NCBI GenBank assembly: GCA_946615865.1
Contig: CAMOIJ010000018.1
Span: forward strand, 1 to 43,647
DNA: 43,647 nucleotides
Reading direction: 5' to 3'
Origin: an uncultured Lachnospiraceae bacterium
GTDB lineage: Bacteria > Bacillota > Clostridia > Lachnospirales > Lachnospiraceae
Position numbers and translations under genes: made by a program. The notes below the pieces were generated by a model, which saw nothing but the letters and a program-made list of their open reading frames with translations, made no database searches and was not told where the DNA came from. Below, in pieces: positions 10,033-17,910 of the stretch. Each line of letters opens with the position of its first letter. Position 1 is the first letter of the stretch.

Positions 10033-10064
10033 AAAATGCGCCCGTGAGCGGGCGCATTTTTTTT
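10033..10064 (+). terminator. Rho-independent terminator after the hydrogenase operon
   Basis: ATGCGCCCG (10036-10044), loop TGAG, CGGGCGCAT, then eight T. The leading A tract makes it potentially bidirectional. Confidence 0.95.
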
Positions 10065-10094
10065 GCCCTGTTATACGAAGCTGCGGGACGACAA

Positions 10095-10103
10095 TGATAT
10101 AAT
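10095..10103 (+). promoter_or_regulatory. Extended -10 promoter element upstream of sbcD
   Basis: TGATATAAT is a perfect extended -10 (TGN plus TATAAT at 10098-10103). No good -35 is seen. It lies 60 nt before the sbcD ATG. Confidence 0.6.
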
Positions 10104-10162
10104 GATAGGAAAATGGCGGAACCGTCATTAATCTGGAAGACATTACGGAGGCAACGTTTTTC

Positions 10163-11320
10163 ATGAAACTGATTCATTTGGGAGACCTTCACTTAGGAAA
10201 ATCGCTCGGCGATTTTGACCTTTACGAAGACCAGAAGTATATTTTGGACCGGATCCTTGAGATCATTGATAAAAAGGAGATAGACGGCGTTTTGATCGCA
10301 GGTGATGTATACGACAGAGCTGTACCCAGTGAGTCCGCGACAAACCTGCTCGATTATTTCCTGAAAAACCTCGCGGGCAAAAAAGTGAAGACTTTTATGA
10401 TCAGCGGAAATCATGATTCCGATGACCGCCTGGGTTACGGGAGCAGTCTCTTCGAGGTCAATCATATTTATATCGCCGCGCAGTTTCGGGGAACGCTTTA
10501 CAAACAGACAGTGATCGATGAGTTCGGAGAAGCGGATATTTACCTGCTTCCTTTTGTAAAGGCATCCCAGGTCAGACATTTTTACCCGGAGGAGAAGATA
10601 GAGTCCTACGAGGACGCGGTACGAACGATCCTTAAACACGCTCAGATCGAATCTGACAGGCGCAGTATCATTGTGGCGCATCAGTTTGTGGCCGGTAAAG
10701 GCGCTGACCCGGAACTGGGCGGCTCTGAGAGCGCGGGAACAATGAGCGTCGGGCTGGTGGAAAAGATAGGCTATGACTGTTTTGACGGATTTGACTATGC
10801 GGCCCTGGGACATATCCATTCTCCCCAGAGCGTTGGAAGAGAGGAAGTCCGCTACAGCGGATCACCGCTCAAATATTCGCTCAGCGAAGTCAATAATGAT
10901 AAGTCCGTGCCGGTTATCACATTGGGCAAAAAGGGCGAGGTGGAGATCGAGCTTGTGAAACTGACGCCCATGAGAGACTTAAGGCATATCAAGGGACCGA
11001 TCCGGAAACTTCTGGATAAAGAAAACGTCACGCGGCCGGAGGACTTTATCTACGCCACATTGACGGATGAGGATATTGTTGACGACGCCATGGGGATCAT
11101 GCAGCAGGTCTACCCCAATACGGTCAGGATCGATTATGATAATTCCCGCACAAGGGAGATCGACCGGATCGATATAACTGCGATCGCGGAGCAGAAGACA
11201 TTTGACGAACTGATCGGAGATTTTTACAAAAAGATGTACGGCTGTGAGATCAGCGAGGAGGAGATGCTGGTCATGAGAGAAGCTGCAAAGGAGGCGGGAG
11301 TTATCGATGAGACCGACTAA
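10163..11320 (+). CDS. sbcD: Exonuclease SbcCD, nuclease subunit SbcD
   Basis: Mre11-type metallophosphoesterase that, with SbcC, cleaves DNA hairpins and protein-blocked ends. The 385 residues contain the five phosphoesterase motifs: GDLHLG (D8, H10), GDVYD (D48), GNHD (N83, H84), AHQFV (H173) and GHIH (H217, H219), then a capping domain. A GGAGG at 10147-10151 precedes the ATG by eleven bases. Its last codons overlap the sbcC start by 14 nt, as is usual for this pair. Preceded by an extended -10 promoter. Confidence 0.96.
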   Translation: MKLIHLGDLHLGKSLGDFDLYEDQKYILDRILEIIDKKEIDGVLIAGDVYDRAVPSESATNLLDYFLKNLAGKKVKTFMISGNHDSDDRLGYGSSLFEVNHIYIAAQFRGTLYKQTVIDEFGEADIYLLPFVKASQVRHFYPEEKIESYEDAVRTILKHAQIESDRRSIIVAHQFVAGKGADPELGGSESAGTMSVGLVEKIGYDCFDGFDYAALGHIHSPQSVGREEVRYSGSPLKYSLSEVNNDKSVPVITLGKKGEVEIELVKLTPMRDLRHIKGPIRKLLDKENVTRPEDFIYATLTDEDIVDDAMGIMQQVYPNTVRIDYDNSRTREIDRIDITAIAEQKTFDELIGDFYKKMYGCEISEEEMLVMREAAKEAGVIDETD

Positions 11321-14300
11321 ATTAGTGATCAGCGCATTCGGTCCCTACGCGGAGACGATGCCGGAAATCGATTTTGAGCAGTTTGAGGAGCGGGGACTCT
11401 TTCTGATCTCCGGAGACACCGGAGCGGGAAAGACCACGATATTTGACGCGATATGCTTCGCCCTTTACGGAACTACCAGCGGAACTTTCAGAGATACCAA
11501 GAATCTCAGGAGTGAATACGCAAAGGATAATGTCGAAAGCTTTGTGGACTTTTATTTTACTCATCAGGGGAAGAAATACCATGTGTGGAGACGTCCCGGC
11601 TACGAGAGAAAGAAACTGCGCGGTACGGGAACCGTCTCAGAAAAAGAAAAAGCCGTATTGTATGAGGAAGGAAATGTGCCGATCGAAGGGATCAGCAATG
11701 TAAACAGCGCGGTTATAAAGCTTCTGAACATCGATGAGAAGCAGTTCAAACAGATCGCTATGATCGCGCAGGGAGAGTTCTGGAACCTGCTCAACGCGAA
11801 AACGGAGGAGAGAACAGAAATCCTCAGAACGATCTTTTTGACCGGCGGCTATAAGAATATCGAATATCGTCTCAAGGACCGCATGGATGAGAGTTACAGG
11901 GAGAAAACCAGGGCGGAGAACAGCATTGTTCAGTATTTTGGCGACGTCGACGCAGACAGCGGGGATGAGCTGGCAGGGGAACTCTCGGAACTGCAGACGC
12001 GGGCGGGGAGATCCGGAAGCGCCTGGAATACCGGAGAAATGCTGGGGCTGATCGGAAAGATCCTGGAAGCGGACAAGAAAAGACTTGAGAGAAAAGACGA
12101 AGAACTGACGGGCCTTGGTGAGAAGCTGGATAAGGTAAAGGCTGAACTTGCCACAGCGGAGACTAACAACGGCATTCTGGAAAAGACGGCGGCACTGCGG
12201 AATGAAAAGAATGCGCTCGAAGCCTTGAAGCCGGAGGTCGAATCGAAGGAAACCCTGCTTACCAGACAGAAAGACGCCAGAAGAAAGGTATACCCTTTAT
12301 ACGATAACTGGAGAGGTAAATCGGCTGAGAGAGAAGCCGCCCAAAGGAAGATCAGCGGCGTCGCGCAAAAACTTTCCGAAGCTGTGGGGAGAGCCGGTGA
12401 AGCGAAGTCAGCTATGGAAGCGGCTCAGGTGAGGAAGTCTGAAGCAGACAGACTTCAGAAAACGGCAGATAAGATCACGGAAGCAGAGCCGGCTTATCAG
12501 CGAAGGGAGGAACTGACGGGCTCCCTTATTAAACTGCGCCAAAACACAGCTGCCTTAGAGAAACTTGGAGAAAAGATCGGAAGGGATGAAAAAGAGCTCG
12601 CTGACAGAATCGCGAAATTGAAGGCGAATATTGAGATCCTCAAGAATAAACCGGATGAACTTTCGGCGCTTCAGACAAAGGAACAGATACTTCGGGATCT
12701 TAAGAATAAAATGCAGCGTATTGCGGAAGATCAGCTGCCTGCACTGCTGGTAAAAGAGAATGATTTTTATAAAAAGAGAGATACTTATGGGCGGGTGCGC
12801 GAATCATATGATAAGGCAGTCTTAAAGCGTACGGAAGCAGAGAGGATCCTGGAGAGCTGCAGGGCCGGGATCCTGGCATCAGGCCTCAGAGAGGGAGAGA
12901 AATGCCCTGTTTGCGGATCGGTCCATCATCCCGAACTTGCAGAACTCCCTCCCGAATCGGTGACGGAAGAGGAATATAAGAAATTAAAAGCAGCAGAGGA
13001 CAAGCTTCTGGAGAAGAAAAACGCGGCTATGCTGGAAGCTGAGAGCGCCAGGACCGCTGCGGTAGAGAGCGGTAACTGGCTTAAGGAGTCAGTCATCGAT
13101 TGTCTTATAAAAAAACACGCAGAGCCGGGAGAAGATAAGGACTGGCAATCTGTCAGACGCAAAGAATTGATGGAGGCTTTTGACGCCGCGAAGGCTGAAG
13201 CAGAACTGGAATACAAGGCTGTAAGCAAACAACTCTCAGTGCTTGGAAGAGACTGCCTTAAGCTGAAAGCAGACAGGGAAGCTCTGGACAAAGCTCAGGG
13301 CGAAGAGACGGACAATCTCAAGGCTTCCAGAGAGGGATTTATCGCGTCGAGGCAGAAAAATGAGACGGATCTCGTACAGTGTGAAACGGAACTGAAAGCG
13401 ATCGGAGATCTGATGTACGCGAACTGGAAGACTGCCCGGGCGGAGCGCGATAAGGCGGCAGCGGCGGCAACCGGGATCCTGAAGGCGATCGAGGACGCAG
13501 TAAAGCGCAGCCAGGACGCAGAGCAGAAGGTCGCGGAACTTAGGGCAGCTATCACTACTTTGAAGGAGAGTCTTGCTGTTCAGGAGAAAGAAGAGGAGAA
13601 GCTTCGGGAGATATTAGACAAGGCGTTGGCTGAGCACGGGTTTACCTCTGATAAGGAGATGAAGATGTATGCAGTCACGGAGAAAGAGATCGCTGAATCG
13701 GAAAAAGTCATAAACGACTACCGTCAGAAGGTGGAGACGAACAGAGCAAGGCTCACAGAGGCAGAAGAAGAGGCAAAAGACAGAGTCCCGGCAGATGTTG
13801 AAAGTTTGAAGGCAGCGGTTCAGGAACAGAGCGAACGGGTGGAAAACCTTCGAAAAGAGGCCGGCGCGATCCGCTACAGGATCCGGACCAATGAGGAAAA
13901 ACTGGAGAATATAACCGGACAGCGGGCAAAATATGAGGAAGCATGCAGGAAATACGCGGTGCACGCAAGGCTTTACAGTCTTGTGAGAGGACAGACCGGA
14001 AACGGAAAGATCACTTTGGAACAGTATATCCAGGCTGCCGGATTCGACGGCATCATCGCTGCAGCAAACAGGAGGCTTAAGCCTATGAGCGACGGCCAGT
14101 ACGAGCTCTACAGGCAGGAGGATTCCCTTGGAAAGAGAAGTAATACCTTCCTGAGCCTGGAGGTACTGGACAACTATACAGGGCACAGAAGGCCGGTGGG
14201 CAACCTTTCCGGCGGCGAGAGTTTTAAAGCTTCTCTGAGCCTTGCGCTGGGACTCTCGGATACAGTATCTTCGAATCTCGGCGGCATCCAGATGGACGCG

Positions 14301-14501
14301 CTGTTTGTGGACGAGGGATTCGGGACGCTGGACAGAAAATCTATTGAAAACGCAATGGATATACTTGTGAACCTCTCGGGAGCCAATAAGCTGGTGGGCA
14401 TCATAAGCCACCGGGAGGAACTTATGGAGAACATCCCTCAGCAGATAAGGGTCAACAAGACAAAGAACGGCAGTATGATCGAAATAGACACAGGAGCCTG
14501 A
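11307..14501 (+). CDS. sbcC: Exonuclease SbcCD, ATPase subunit SbcC
   Basis: Rad50-like SMC-family ATPase. At 1064 residues it has a split ABC ATPase head separated by two long coiled-coil arms: Walker A GDTGAGKT (36-43), very charged heptad-rich arms from about 180 to 900, the zinc-hook CPVC (533-536) at the tip, the signature LSGGESF (from 967) and Walker B ALFVDEGFGTLD (D1002, E1003). It dimerises through the hook and works with SbcD on DNA double-strand ends. Translation is coupled to sbcD by overlap. The next gene starts two bases after its stop codon, so the regulator is probably in the same operon. Confidence 0.96.
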   Translation: MRPTKLVISAFGPYAETMPEIDFEQFEERGLFLISGDTGAGKTTIFDAICFALYGTTSGTFRDTKNLRSEYAKDNVESFVDFYFTHQGKKYHVWRRPGYERKKLRGTGTVSEKEKAVLYEEGNVPIEGISNVNSAVIKLLNIDEKQFKQIAMIAQGEFWNLLNAKTEERTEILRTIFLTGGYKNIEYRLKDRMDESYREKTRAENSIVQYFGDVDADSGDELAGELSELQTRAGRSGSAWNTGEMLGLIGKILEADKKRLERKDEELTGLGEKLDKVKAELATAETNNGILEKTAALRNEKNALEALKPEVESKETLLTRQKDARRKVYPLYDNWRGKSAEREAAQRKISGVAQKLSEAVGRAGEAKSAMEAAQVRKSEADRLQKTADKITEAEPAYQRREELTGSLIKLRQNTAALEKLGEKIGRDEKELADRIAKLKANIEILKNKPDELSALQTKEQILRDLKNKMQRIAEDQLPALLVKENDFYKKRDTYGRVRESYDKAVLKRTEAERILESCRAGILASGLREGEKCPVCGSVHHPELAELPPESVTEEEYKKLKAAEDKLLEKKNAAMLEAESARTAAVESGNWLKESVIDCLIKKHAEPGEDKDWQSVRRKELMEAFDAAKAEAELEYKAVSKQLSVLGRDCLKLKADREALDKAQGEETDNLKASREGFIASRQKNETDLVQCETELKAIGDLMYANWKTARAERDKAAAAATGILKAIEDAVKRSQDAEQKVAELRAAITTLKESLAVQEKEEEKLREILDKALAEHGFTSDKEMKMYAVTEKEIAESEKVINDYRQKVETNRARLTEAEEEAKDRVPADVESLKAAVQEQSERVENLRKEAGAIRYRIRTNEEKLENITGQRAKYEEACRKYAVHARLYSLVRGQTGNGKITLEQYIQAAGFDGIIAAANRRLKPMSDGQYELYRQEDSLGKRSNTFLSLEVLDNYTGHRRPVGNLSGGESFKASLSLALGLSDTVSSNLGGIQMDALFVDEGFGTLDRKSIENAMDILVNLSGANKLVGIISHREELMENIPQQIRVNKTKNGSMIEIDTGA

Positions 14502-14503
14502 AA

Positions 14504-15226
14504 ATGGAACAAATAGAAAAGAAAAGCATTCTGTTAGTGGAAGATGAAGAAAAACTCGCCAGATTTGTGGAACTTGAGCTGACGCACGAGGGATATAATG
14601 TCGAAAAATCCGGAAATGGTAGAGAGGCTCTTGAACTGGCACTGCAAAACCACTATGATTTAATACTGTTGGATATCATGCTTCCGGGCCTGAACGGCCT
14701 GGAGGTGCTAAGAAGGCTGCTCAAGGAGAAGGAAGTCCCGGTGATCCTTCTTACGGCCAGAGACGCTGTGATGGATAAGGTCTCGGGGCTGGACGCAGGT
14801 GCTGTGGACTATATCACAAAGCCTTTCGCGATAGAAGAACTGCTGGCGAGGATCCGTGTGGCGCTCAAGCTTCACGCCGGTCTTTCGGCCGGTAAAAATG
14901 AAAGCGGAAACAGCGGAAATGAGGAAGGGGTCATTCGATGGAAGGAGCTTACTCTGGATGACCGCCGCCATGAGGTGAGGTACGCCGGACACGAGATCAC
15001 TCTGACAAACCGGGAATTCCTGATGCTGAAGACTCTTCTGGAAAATCAGGACATAGTCCTTTCCAGGGACACTCTTTTGAACAAGGTCTGCGGCTACGAC
15101 TATGCGGGCGAGACCAATGTCGTGGATGTCTATATCCGCTATCTGCGCTCCAAGATCGACGATGTTTTCGATATTAAGATGATCCGTACAGTCAGAGGCG
15201 TCGGGTACGTCATCAAGTCGGAATGA
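14504..15226 (+). CDS. OmpR/PhoB-family response regulator
   Basis: A 240-residue two-domain transcription regulator. The receiver domain (about 8-120) has the acidic pair in VEDEE, the phosphoacceptor D57 in LLDIMLPG, a switch Thr in LLTAR and Lys in TKPF. A short variable linker with Asn and Gly follows, then a winged-helix Trans_reg_C domain (about 145-240) ending with the usual RTVRGVGYVI. It starts two bases after sbcC. No kinase gene adjoins it. The only histidine kinase in the window lies 2.7 kb downstream on the same strand (17911-19182) and its HAMP-like linker and HisKA type fit an OmpR-class partner. The target genes are unknown. Confidence 0.92.
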   Translation: MEQIEKKSILLVEDEEKLARFVELELTHEGYNVEKSGNGREALELALQNHYDLILLDIMLPGLNGLEVLRRLLKEKEVPVILLTARDAVMDKVSGLDAGAVDYITKPFAIEELLARIRVALKLHAGLSAGKNESGNSGNEEGVIRWKELTLDDRRHEVRYAGHEITLTNREFLMLKTLLENQDIVLSRDTLLNKVCGYDYAGETNVVDVYIRYLRSKIDDVFDIKMIRTVRGVGYVIKSE

Positions 15227-15236
15227 GAGGAGAAGA

Positions 15237-16349
15237 ATGATAAAGAGATTTTTGAAGGGGCTGGATCAGAAATATCTCAAGATCTGCATGTACGCGGCAA
15301 TTACAGTTCTGGTAACAGTAATCGCGGGAGCGCTTGCGTTCAGTACGGGACCGTTCTGGTCAAAACTATGGGCTATCTTTACTGCCGTACTCAAGCCGAT
15401 CGTTATCGGCGGGATCATCTGTTATCTGCTGCTGCCTGCGGTCAACAGACTTGAGAGATTGTTCAACCGGGATAAGGAGCACGGCTGGGCGAGACCGGCA
15501 AGCGTCTTTCTGACTTTTGCCATTATAGCGGCAGCCCTCATTCTGGTTCTTGCCATGATAGTGATGTCGATCTACAAGAATGTAGGGGCTTTGAATATAG
15601 ATTCTATAACGAACCTATACACAATTCTGAGGGAAGAATATGCGGAAGTTGCGAAGTATCTGGAGCAGATGATGGAATCCTTTAATATTTCCAGCGGCCG
15701 CATTTCCACAATACTTAAGAGCGCGGCAGGCGCCATTGAGAACTTTTTCTCCGGCTTGTTGTTCGGCGTCATTTTCGCGGTGTATTTTCTTCTGGATAAA
15801 AAGAACAGCATTGTCTCTTACTGGAACAGAGCCTTCCGCCTGATCTTCGGCGACAAGGCGCAGGAACAGCTCCGTTTCTTTATGAAGGATGCTGATAACG
15901 CGTTTTCAGGTTATATACGCGGCCAGATGGTAGACGCCGCTATAGTCGGCGTTATGGCTTCTATCGCGCTGGCTGTCGCGGGTGTCCCCTATGCAGTGCT
16001 CATCGGCGTCTGCATAGGCTTTGGAAATCTGATCCCTTATTTCGGGCCTGTCGTCGGCTATGCAGCAGTGGTGATCGTGTGCCTTCCCACGGGAAATTTC
16101 GCCAAGATGATCATTGGATTAGCTATTATCGCAGTAATAATGTTTGTCGACGGAAACATCATAAATCCCAGGCTTCTGTCGGAGAATGTCGATGTCCATC
16201 CTCTTTTGGTAGTCGCGGCCCTGCTTGGCGGCGGCGTACTCGGCGGCATCGCGGGTATGCTGATCGCTGTACCGACAGCCGCGCTTTTGAAGCTTCAGTT
16301 TGACAGGTACTTGCAGAAAATCGAAGACAGCAGGGAAACGCCGGAATGA
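15237..16349 (+). CDS. AI-2E family transporter (DUF20 membrane protein)
   Basis: A 370-residue polytopic membrane protein with about seven to eight helices and the family hallmark near the C-terminus: the VDGNIINPRLLSENVDVHPLLV region followed by GGVLGGIAGMLIAVPTAALLK. Members have been tied to AI-2 export (TqsA) or to Na+/H+ exchange, so the substrate here cannot be assigned from sequence. GAGAGGAG just before the ATG supports the start. It begins 10 nt after the response regulator and is the last gene before the terminator that overlaps the rubrerythrin promoter. Confidence 0.9.
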   Translation: MIKRFLKGLDQKYLKICMYAAITVLVTVIAGALAFSTGPFWSKLWAIFTAVLKPIVIGGIICYLLLPAVNRLERLFNRDKEHGWARPASVFLTFAIIAAALILVLAMIVMSIYKNVGALNIDSITNLYTILREEYAEVAKYLEQMMESFNISSGRISTILKSAAGAIENFFSGLLFGVIFAVYFLLDKKNSIVSYWNRAFRLIFGDKAQEQLRFFMKDADNAFSGYIRGQMVDAAIVGVMASIALAVAGVPYAVLIGVCIGFGNLIPYFGPVVGYAAVVIVCLPTGNFAKMIIGLAIIAVIMFVDGNIINPRLLSENVDVHPLLVVAALLGGGVLGGIAGMLIAVPTAALLKLQFDRYLQKIEDSRETPE

Positions 16350-16394
16350 TCCTTTTGCTGATGAATCCGGACTGATTAGTGCAGTACGTTATAT

Positions 16395-16426
16395 TTGACT
16401 AATCATGCACTTTACAATGATAATAG
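16395..16426 (+). promoter_or_regulatory. Promoter and PerR-like box of the rubrerythrin gene
   Basis: TTGACT (16395-16400) and GATAAT (16419-16424) form a promoter with 18-nt spacing. Overlapping the -10, 16412-16426 reads TTACAAT-G-ATAATAG, matching 11 of 14 defined positions of the Bacillus PerR box (TTATAAT-N-ATTATAA). An inverted repeat GATTAGT (16374-16380)/ACTAATC (16398-16404) flanks the -35. PerR control fits a peroxide-detoxifying product, as known for the reverse rubrerythrin of Clostridium acetobutylicum, but is inferred here. Confidence 0.55.
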
Positions 16427-16462
16427 TGATTAGCAGGTAATACTTGCTGATCACTATTTTTT
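16422..16462 (+). terminator. Terminator of the sbcDC-regulator-transporter operon, overlapping the rubrerythrin promoter
   Basis: A 15-base arm (16422-16436) pairs with 16444-16458, followed by TTTTTT. Its left arm begins inside the rubrerythrin -10 region, and the predicted start site (about 16431) falls within that arm. Transcripts coming from upstream form the full stem, whereas those starting here lose over half of the left arm. Confidence 0.8.
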
Positions 16463-16480
16463 CTTAAGGAGGAGTTAATA

Positions 16481-17056
16481 ATGAAATACAAATGCACAAT
16501 CTGCGGCCACATCTATGACGAAGAGAAGGAAGGCGTAAAGTTTGCGGATCTTCCGGCTGATTGGAAATGTCCTATCTGCAAGCAGCCCAAGTCCAAATTT
16601 GAGCCCGTTGATGAGACTGTAGAGCTTACATGGGCTTCCGAGCACAAGATCGGCATCGCTTCCGACCTCGACGAGGAGATGAAGGAATTCCTGCGCGCTG
16701 AGTTCGCGGGTGAGTGCTCTGAGGTAGGTATGTATCTGGCTATGTCCAGGGCGGCGATCCGTCAGGGCTACCCTGAAGTAGGCGCTTTCTATCGCCAGGC
16801 AGCTTTCGAAGAGGCTGACCACGCTTCCCGCTATGCCGAGATGCTCGGTGAAGTCGTTTCCGCTTCCACTAAGGCGAACCTCGAGGTACGCGTTGCAGCT
16901 GAGAACGGCGCATGCGCAGGCAAGACCGCTTTTGCTAAGAAGTGCAAAGAGATGGGCCTTGACGCTCTTCATGACAGCATCCATGAGATGGCCCGTGACG
17001 AGGCGAGACACGGCCAGGGCTTCAAGGGACTTCTGGACAGATATTTCGGCAAATAA
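16481..17056 (+). CDS. Reverse rubrerythrin (rubredoxin domain first)
   Basis: Peroxide/oxygen-scavenging diiron protein of anaerobes. In 191 residues the order is reversed from classical rubrerythrin: an N-terminal rubredoxin-like domain with C5, C8, C30 and C33 (CTIC, CPIC), then a ferritin-like four-helix domain with the diiron ligands visible in [29 protein letters not shown] and [11 protein letters not shown]. It takes electrons from reduced rubredoxin or NADH-linked reductases to reduce H2O2. AAGGAGG at 16467-16473 gives a strong start. Single-gene unit with its own regulated promoter and terminator. Confidence 0.95.
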   Translation: MKYKCTICGHIYDEEKEGVKFADLPADWKCPICKQPKSKFEPVDETVELTWASEHKIGIASDLDEEMKEFLRAEFAGECSEVGMYLAMSRAAIRQGYPEVGAFYRQAAFEEADHASRYAEMLGEVVSASTKANLEVRVAAENGACAGKTAFAKKCKEMGLDALHDSIHEMARDEARHGQGFKGLLDRYFGK

Positions 17057-17126
17057 GAAGCTCAGCTGTCTTTTGGCAGAAGAACTGTATGCGAAATCGA
17101 AACGGATTATAAACCGATAATAATAA

Positions 17127-17172
17127 GGGTGTGAAAACCGGGAAGCATCTCCCGGAATTCACATCCTTTTTT
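17127..17172 (+). terminator. Rho-independent terminator after rubrerythrin
   Basis: A long stem, GGTGTGAA-aa-CCGGGA paired with TCCCGG-aa-TTCACATCC (AA/AA internal loop), then TTTTTT. The 70 nt from the stop codon to the stem hold nothing else recognisable. Confidence 0.93.
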
Positions 17173-17228
17173 AATCTGCTTTTAATCTTTCTCTCAGGAT
17201 GTTTTCATCTGACAGAGTTATCCTTTAC

Positions 17229-17285
17229 TTACATCAGGCGAAAGAAAGAACCGCAGATGTAAAGAATCACAAATAAAGGTATAAT
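17229..17285 (+). promoter_or_regulatory. Promoter region of the DUF4342 gene with an inverted repeat
   Basis: TATAAT at 17280-17285 is a perfect -10, while the -35 is weak. TTACATC (17229-17235) and GATGTAA (17256-17262) form a 7-bp inverted repeat upstream that could be an operator. The gene-free stretch 17057-17315 otherwise holds only the preceding terminator. Confidence 0.45.
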
Positions 17286-17315
17286 TAATACGTACACCGT
17301 ATCGGAGGTATCAAA

Positions 17316-17846
17316 ATGGAAATGATGGAAAAAGTTGAACGTCTCAGGGAGAAAGCAAACGTATCTTATGAGGAAGCGAAGGACGCGCTCGAACAGGCAG
17401 GCGGAGATCTTCTCGACGCGATCGTTCTTTTGGAGCGGCAGGGCAAGGTCAGGGGCCCCGCGCAGAGCACTTTCTCAACGGATTATGAGGAGCAGACAGA
17501 GTTTGTCAAAGTCAGGGATAAAGTAGAAGAGCAGGAAAATTCCGCTCCCAGTTTCGGACGGACGTTCGGCAGGCTGTTCAGAGGATTTGTCGGCTTTATC
17601 AAAAATACGACATTTATCGTGACAAAGGGAGAAGACGTATTATTTACGATGCCCACGATCTGCTTCGCCCTTCTGCTGTTCTTTTTCTGGGAGATACTCG
17701 CTCCGGTCATGATCATTGCCCTGTTCTTCGGGATCAGGTATTCATTTGAGGGAGAGGAAGAGGCTGAGAAAGCCAATTCGATTCTGAATAAAGCCGGAGA
17801 TTTCGCGCAGGATGTGCGCAGCGAGTTTGCAAAAAAAAGACAGTGA
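17316..17846 (+). CDS. DUF4342 membrane protein with N-terminal UBA-like domain
   Basis: A 176-residue protein. Residues 1-45 (KVERLREKANVSYEEAKDAL and on through AIVLLERQGK) look like the UBA-type three-helix fold also found in elongation factor Ts and DUF4342 proteins. The middle is polar. A KNTTFIVTKGEDVLFTMP segment leads into a strong hydrophobic stretch at about 112-142, probably one or two membrane helices, and a charged helix ends the chain. GGAGG precedes the ATG. It lies between rubrerythrin and a histidine kinase, 64 nt before the latter, and may be co-transcribed with it. The function of the family is not established, and partners of the UBA-like domain are unknown. Confidence 0.75.
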   Translation: MEMMEKVERLREKANVSYEEAKDALEQAGGDLLDAIVLLERQGKVRGPAQSTFSTDYEEQTEFVKVRDKVEEQENSAPSFGRTFGRLFRGFVGFIKNTTFIVTKGEDVLFTMPTICFALLLFFFWEILAPVMIIALFFGIRYSFEGEEEAEKANSILNKAGDFAQDVRSEFAKKRQ

Positions 17847-17866
17847 TACCGATGAAATATGAATAT

Positions 17867-17895
17867 CCGGCCGGTGAAACAAATGAGCCGGCCGG
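17867..17895 (+). repeat. Short inverted repeat before the histidine kinase
   Basis: CCGGCCGG at 17867-17874 and 17888-17895, a GC-rich 8-bp stem with a 13-base loop and no T tract, 5 nt before the kinase Shine-Dalgarno. It could be an operator or a 5'-processing or stabilising stem. Confidence 0.5.
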
Positions 17896-17910
17896 CCTAA
17901 GGAGCCTGAT

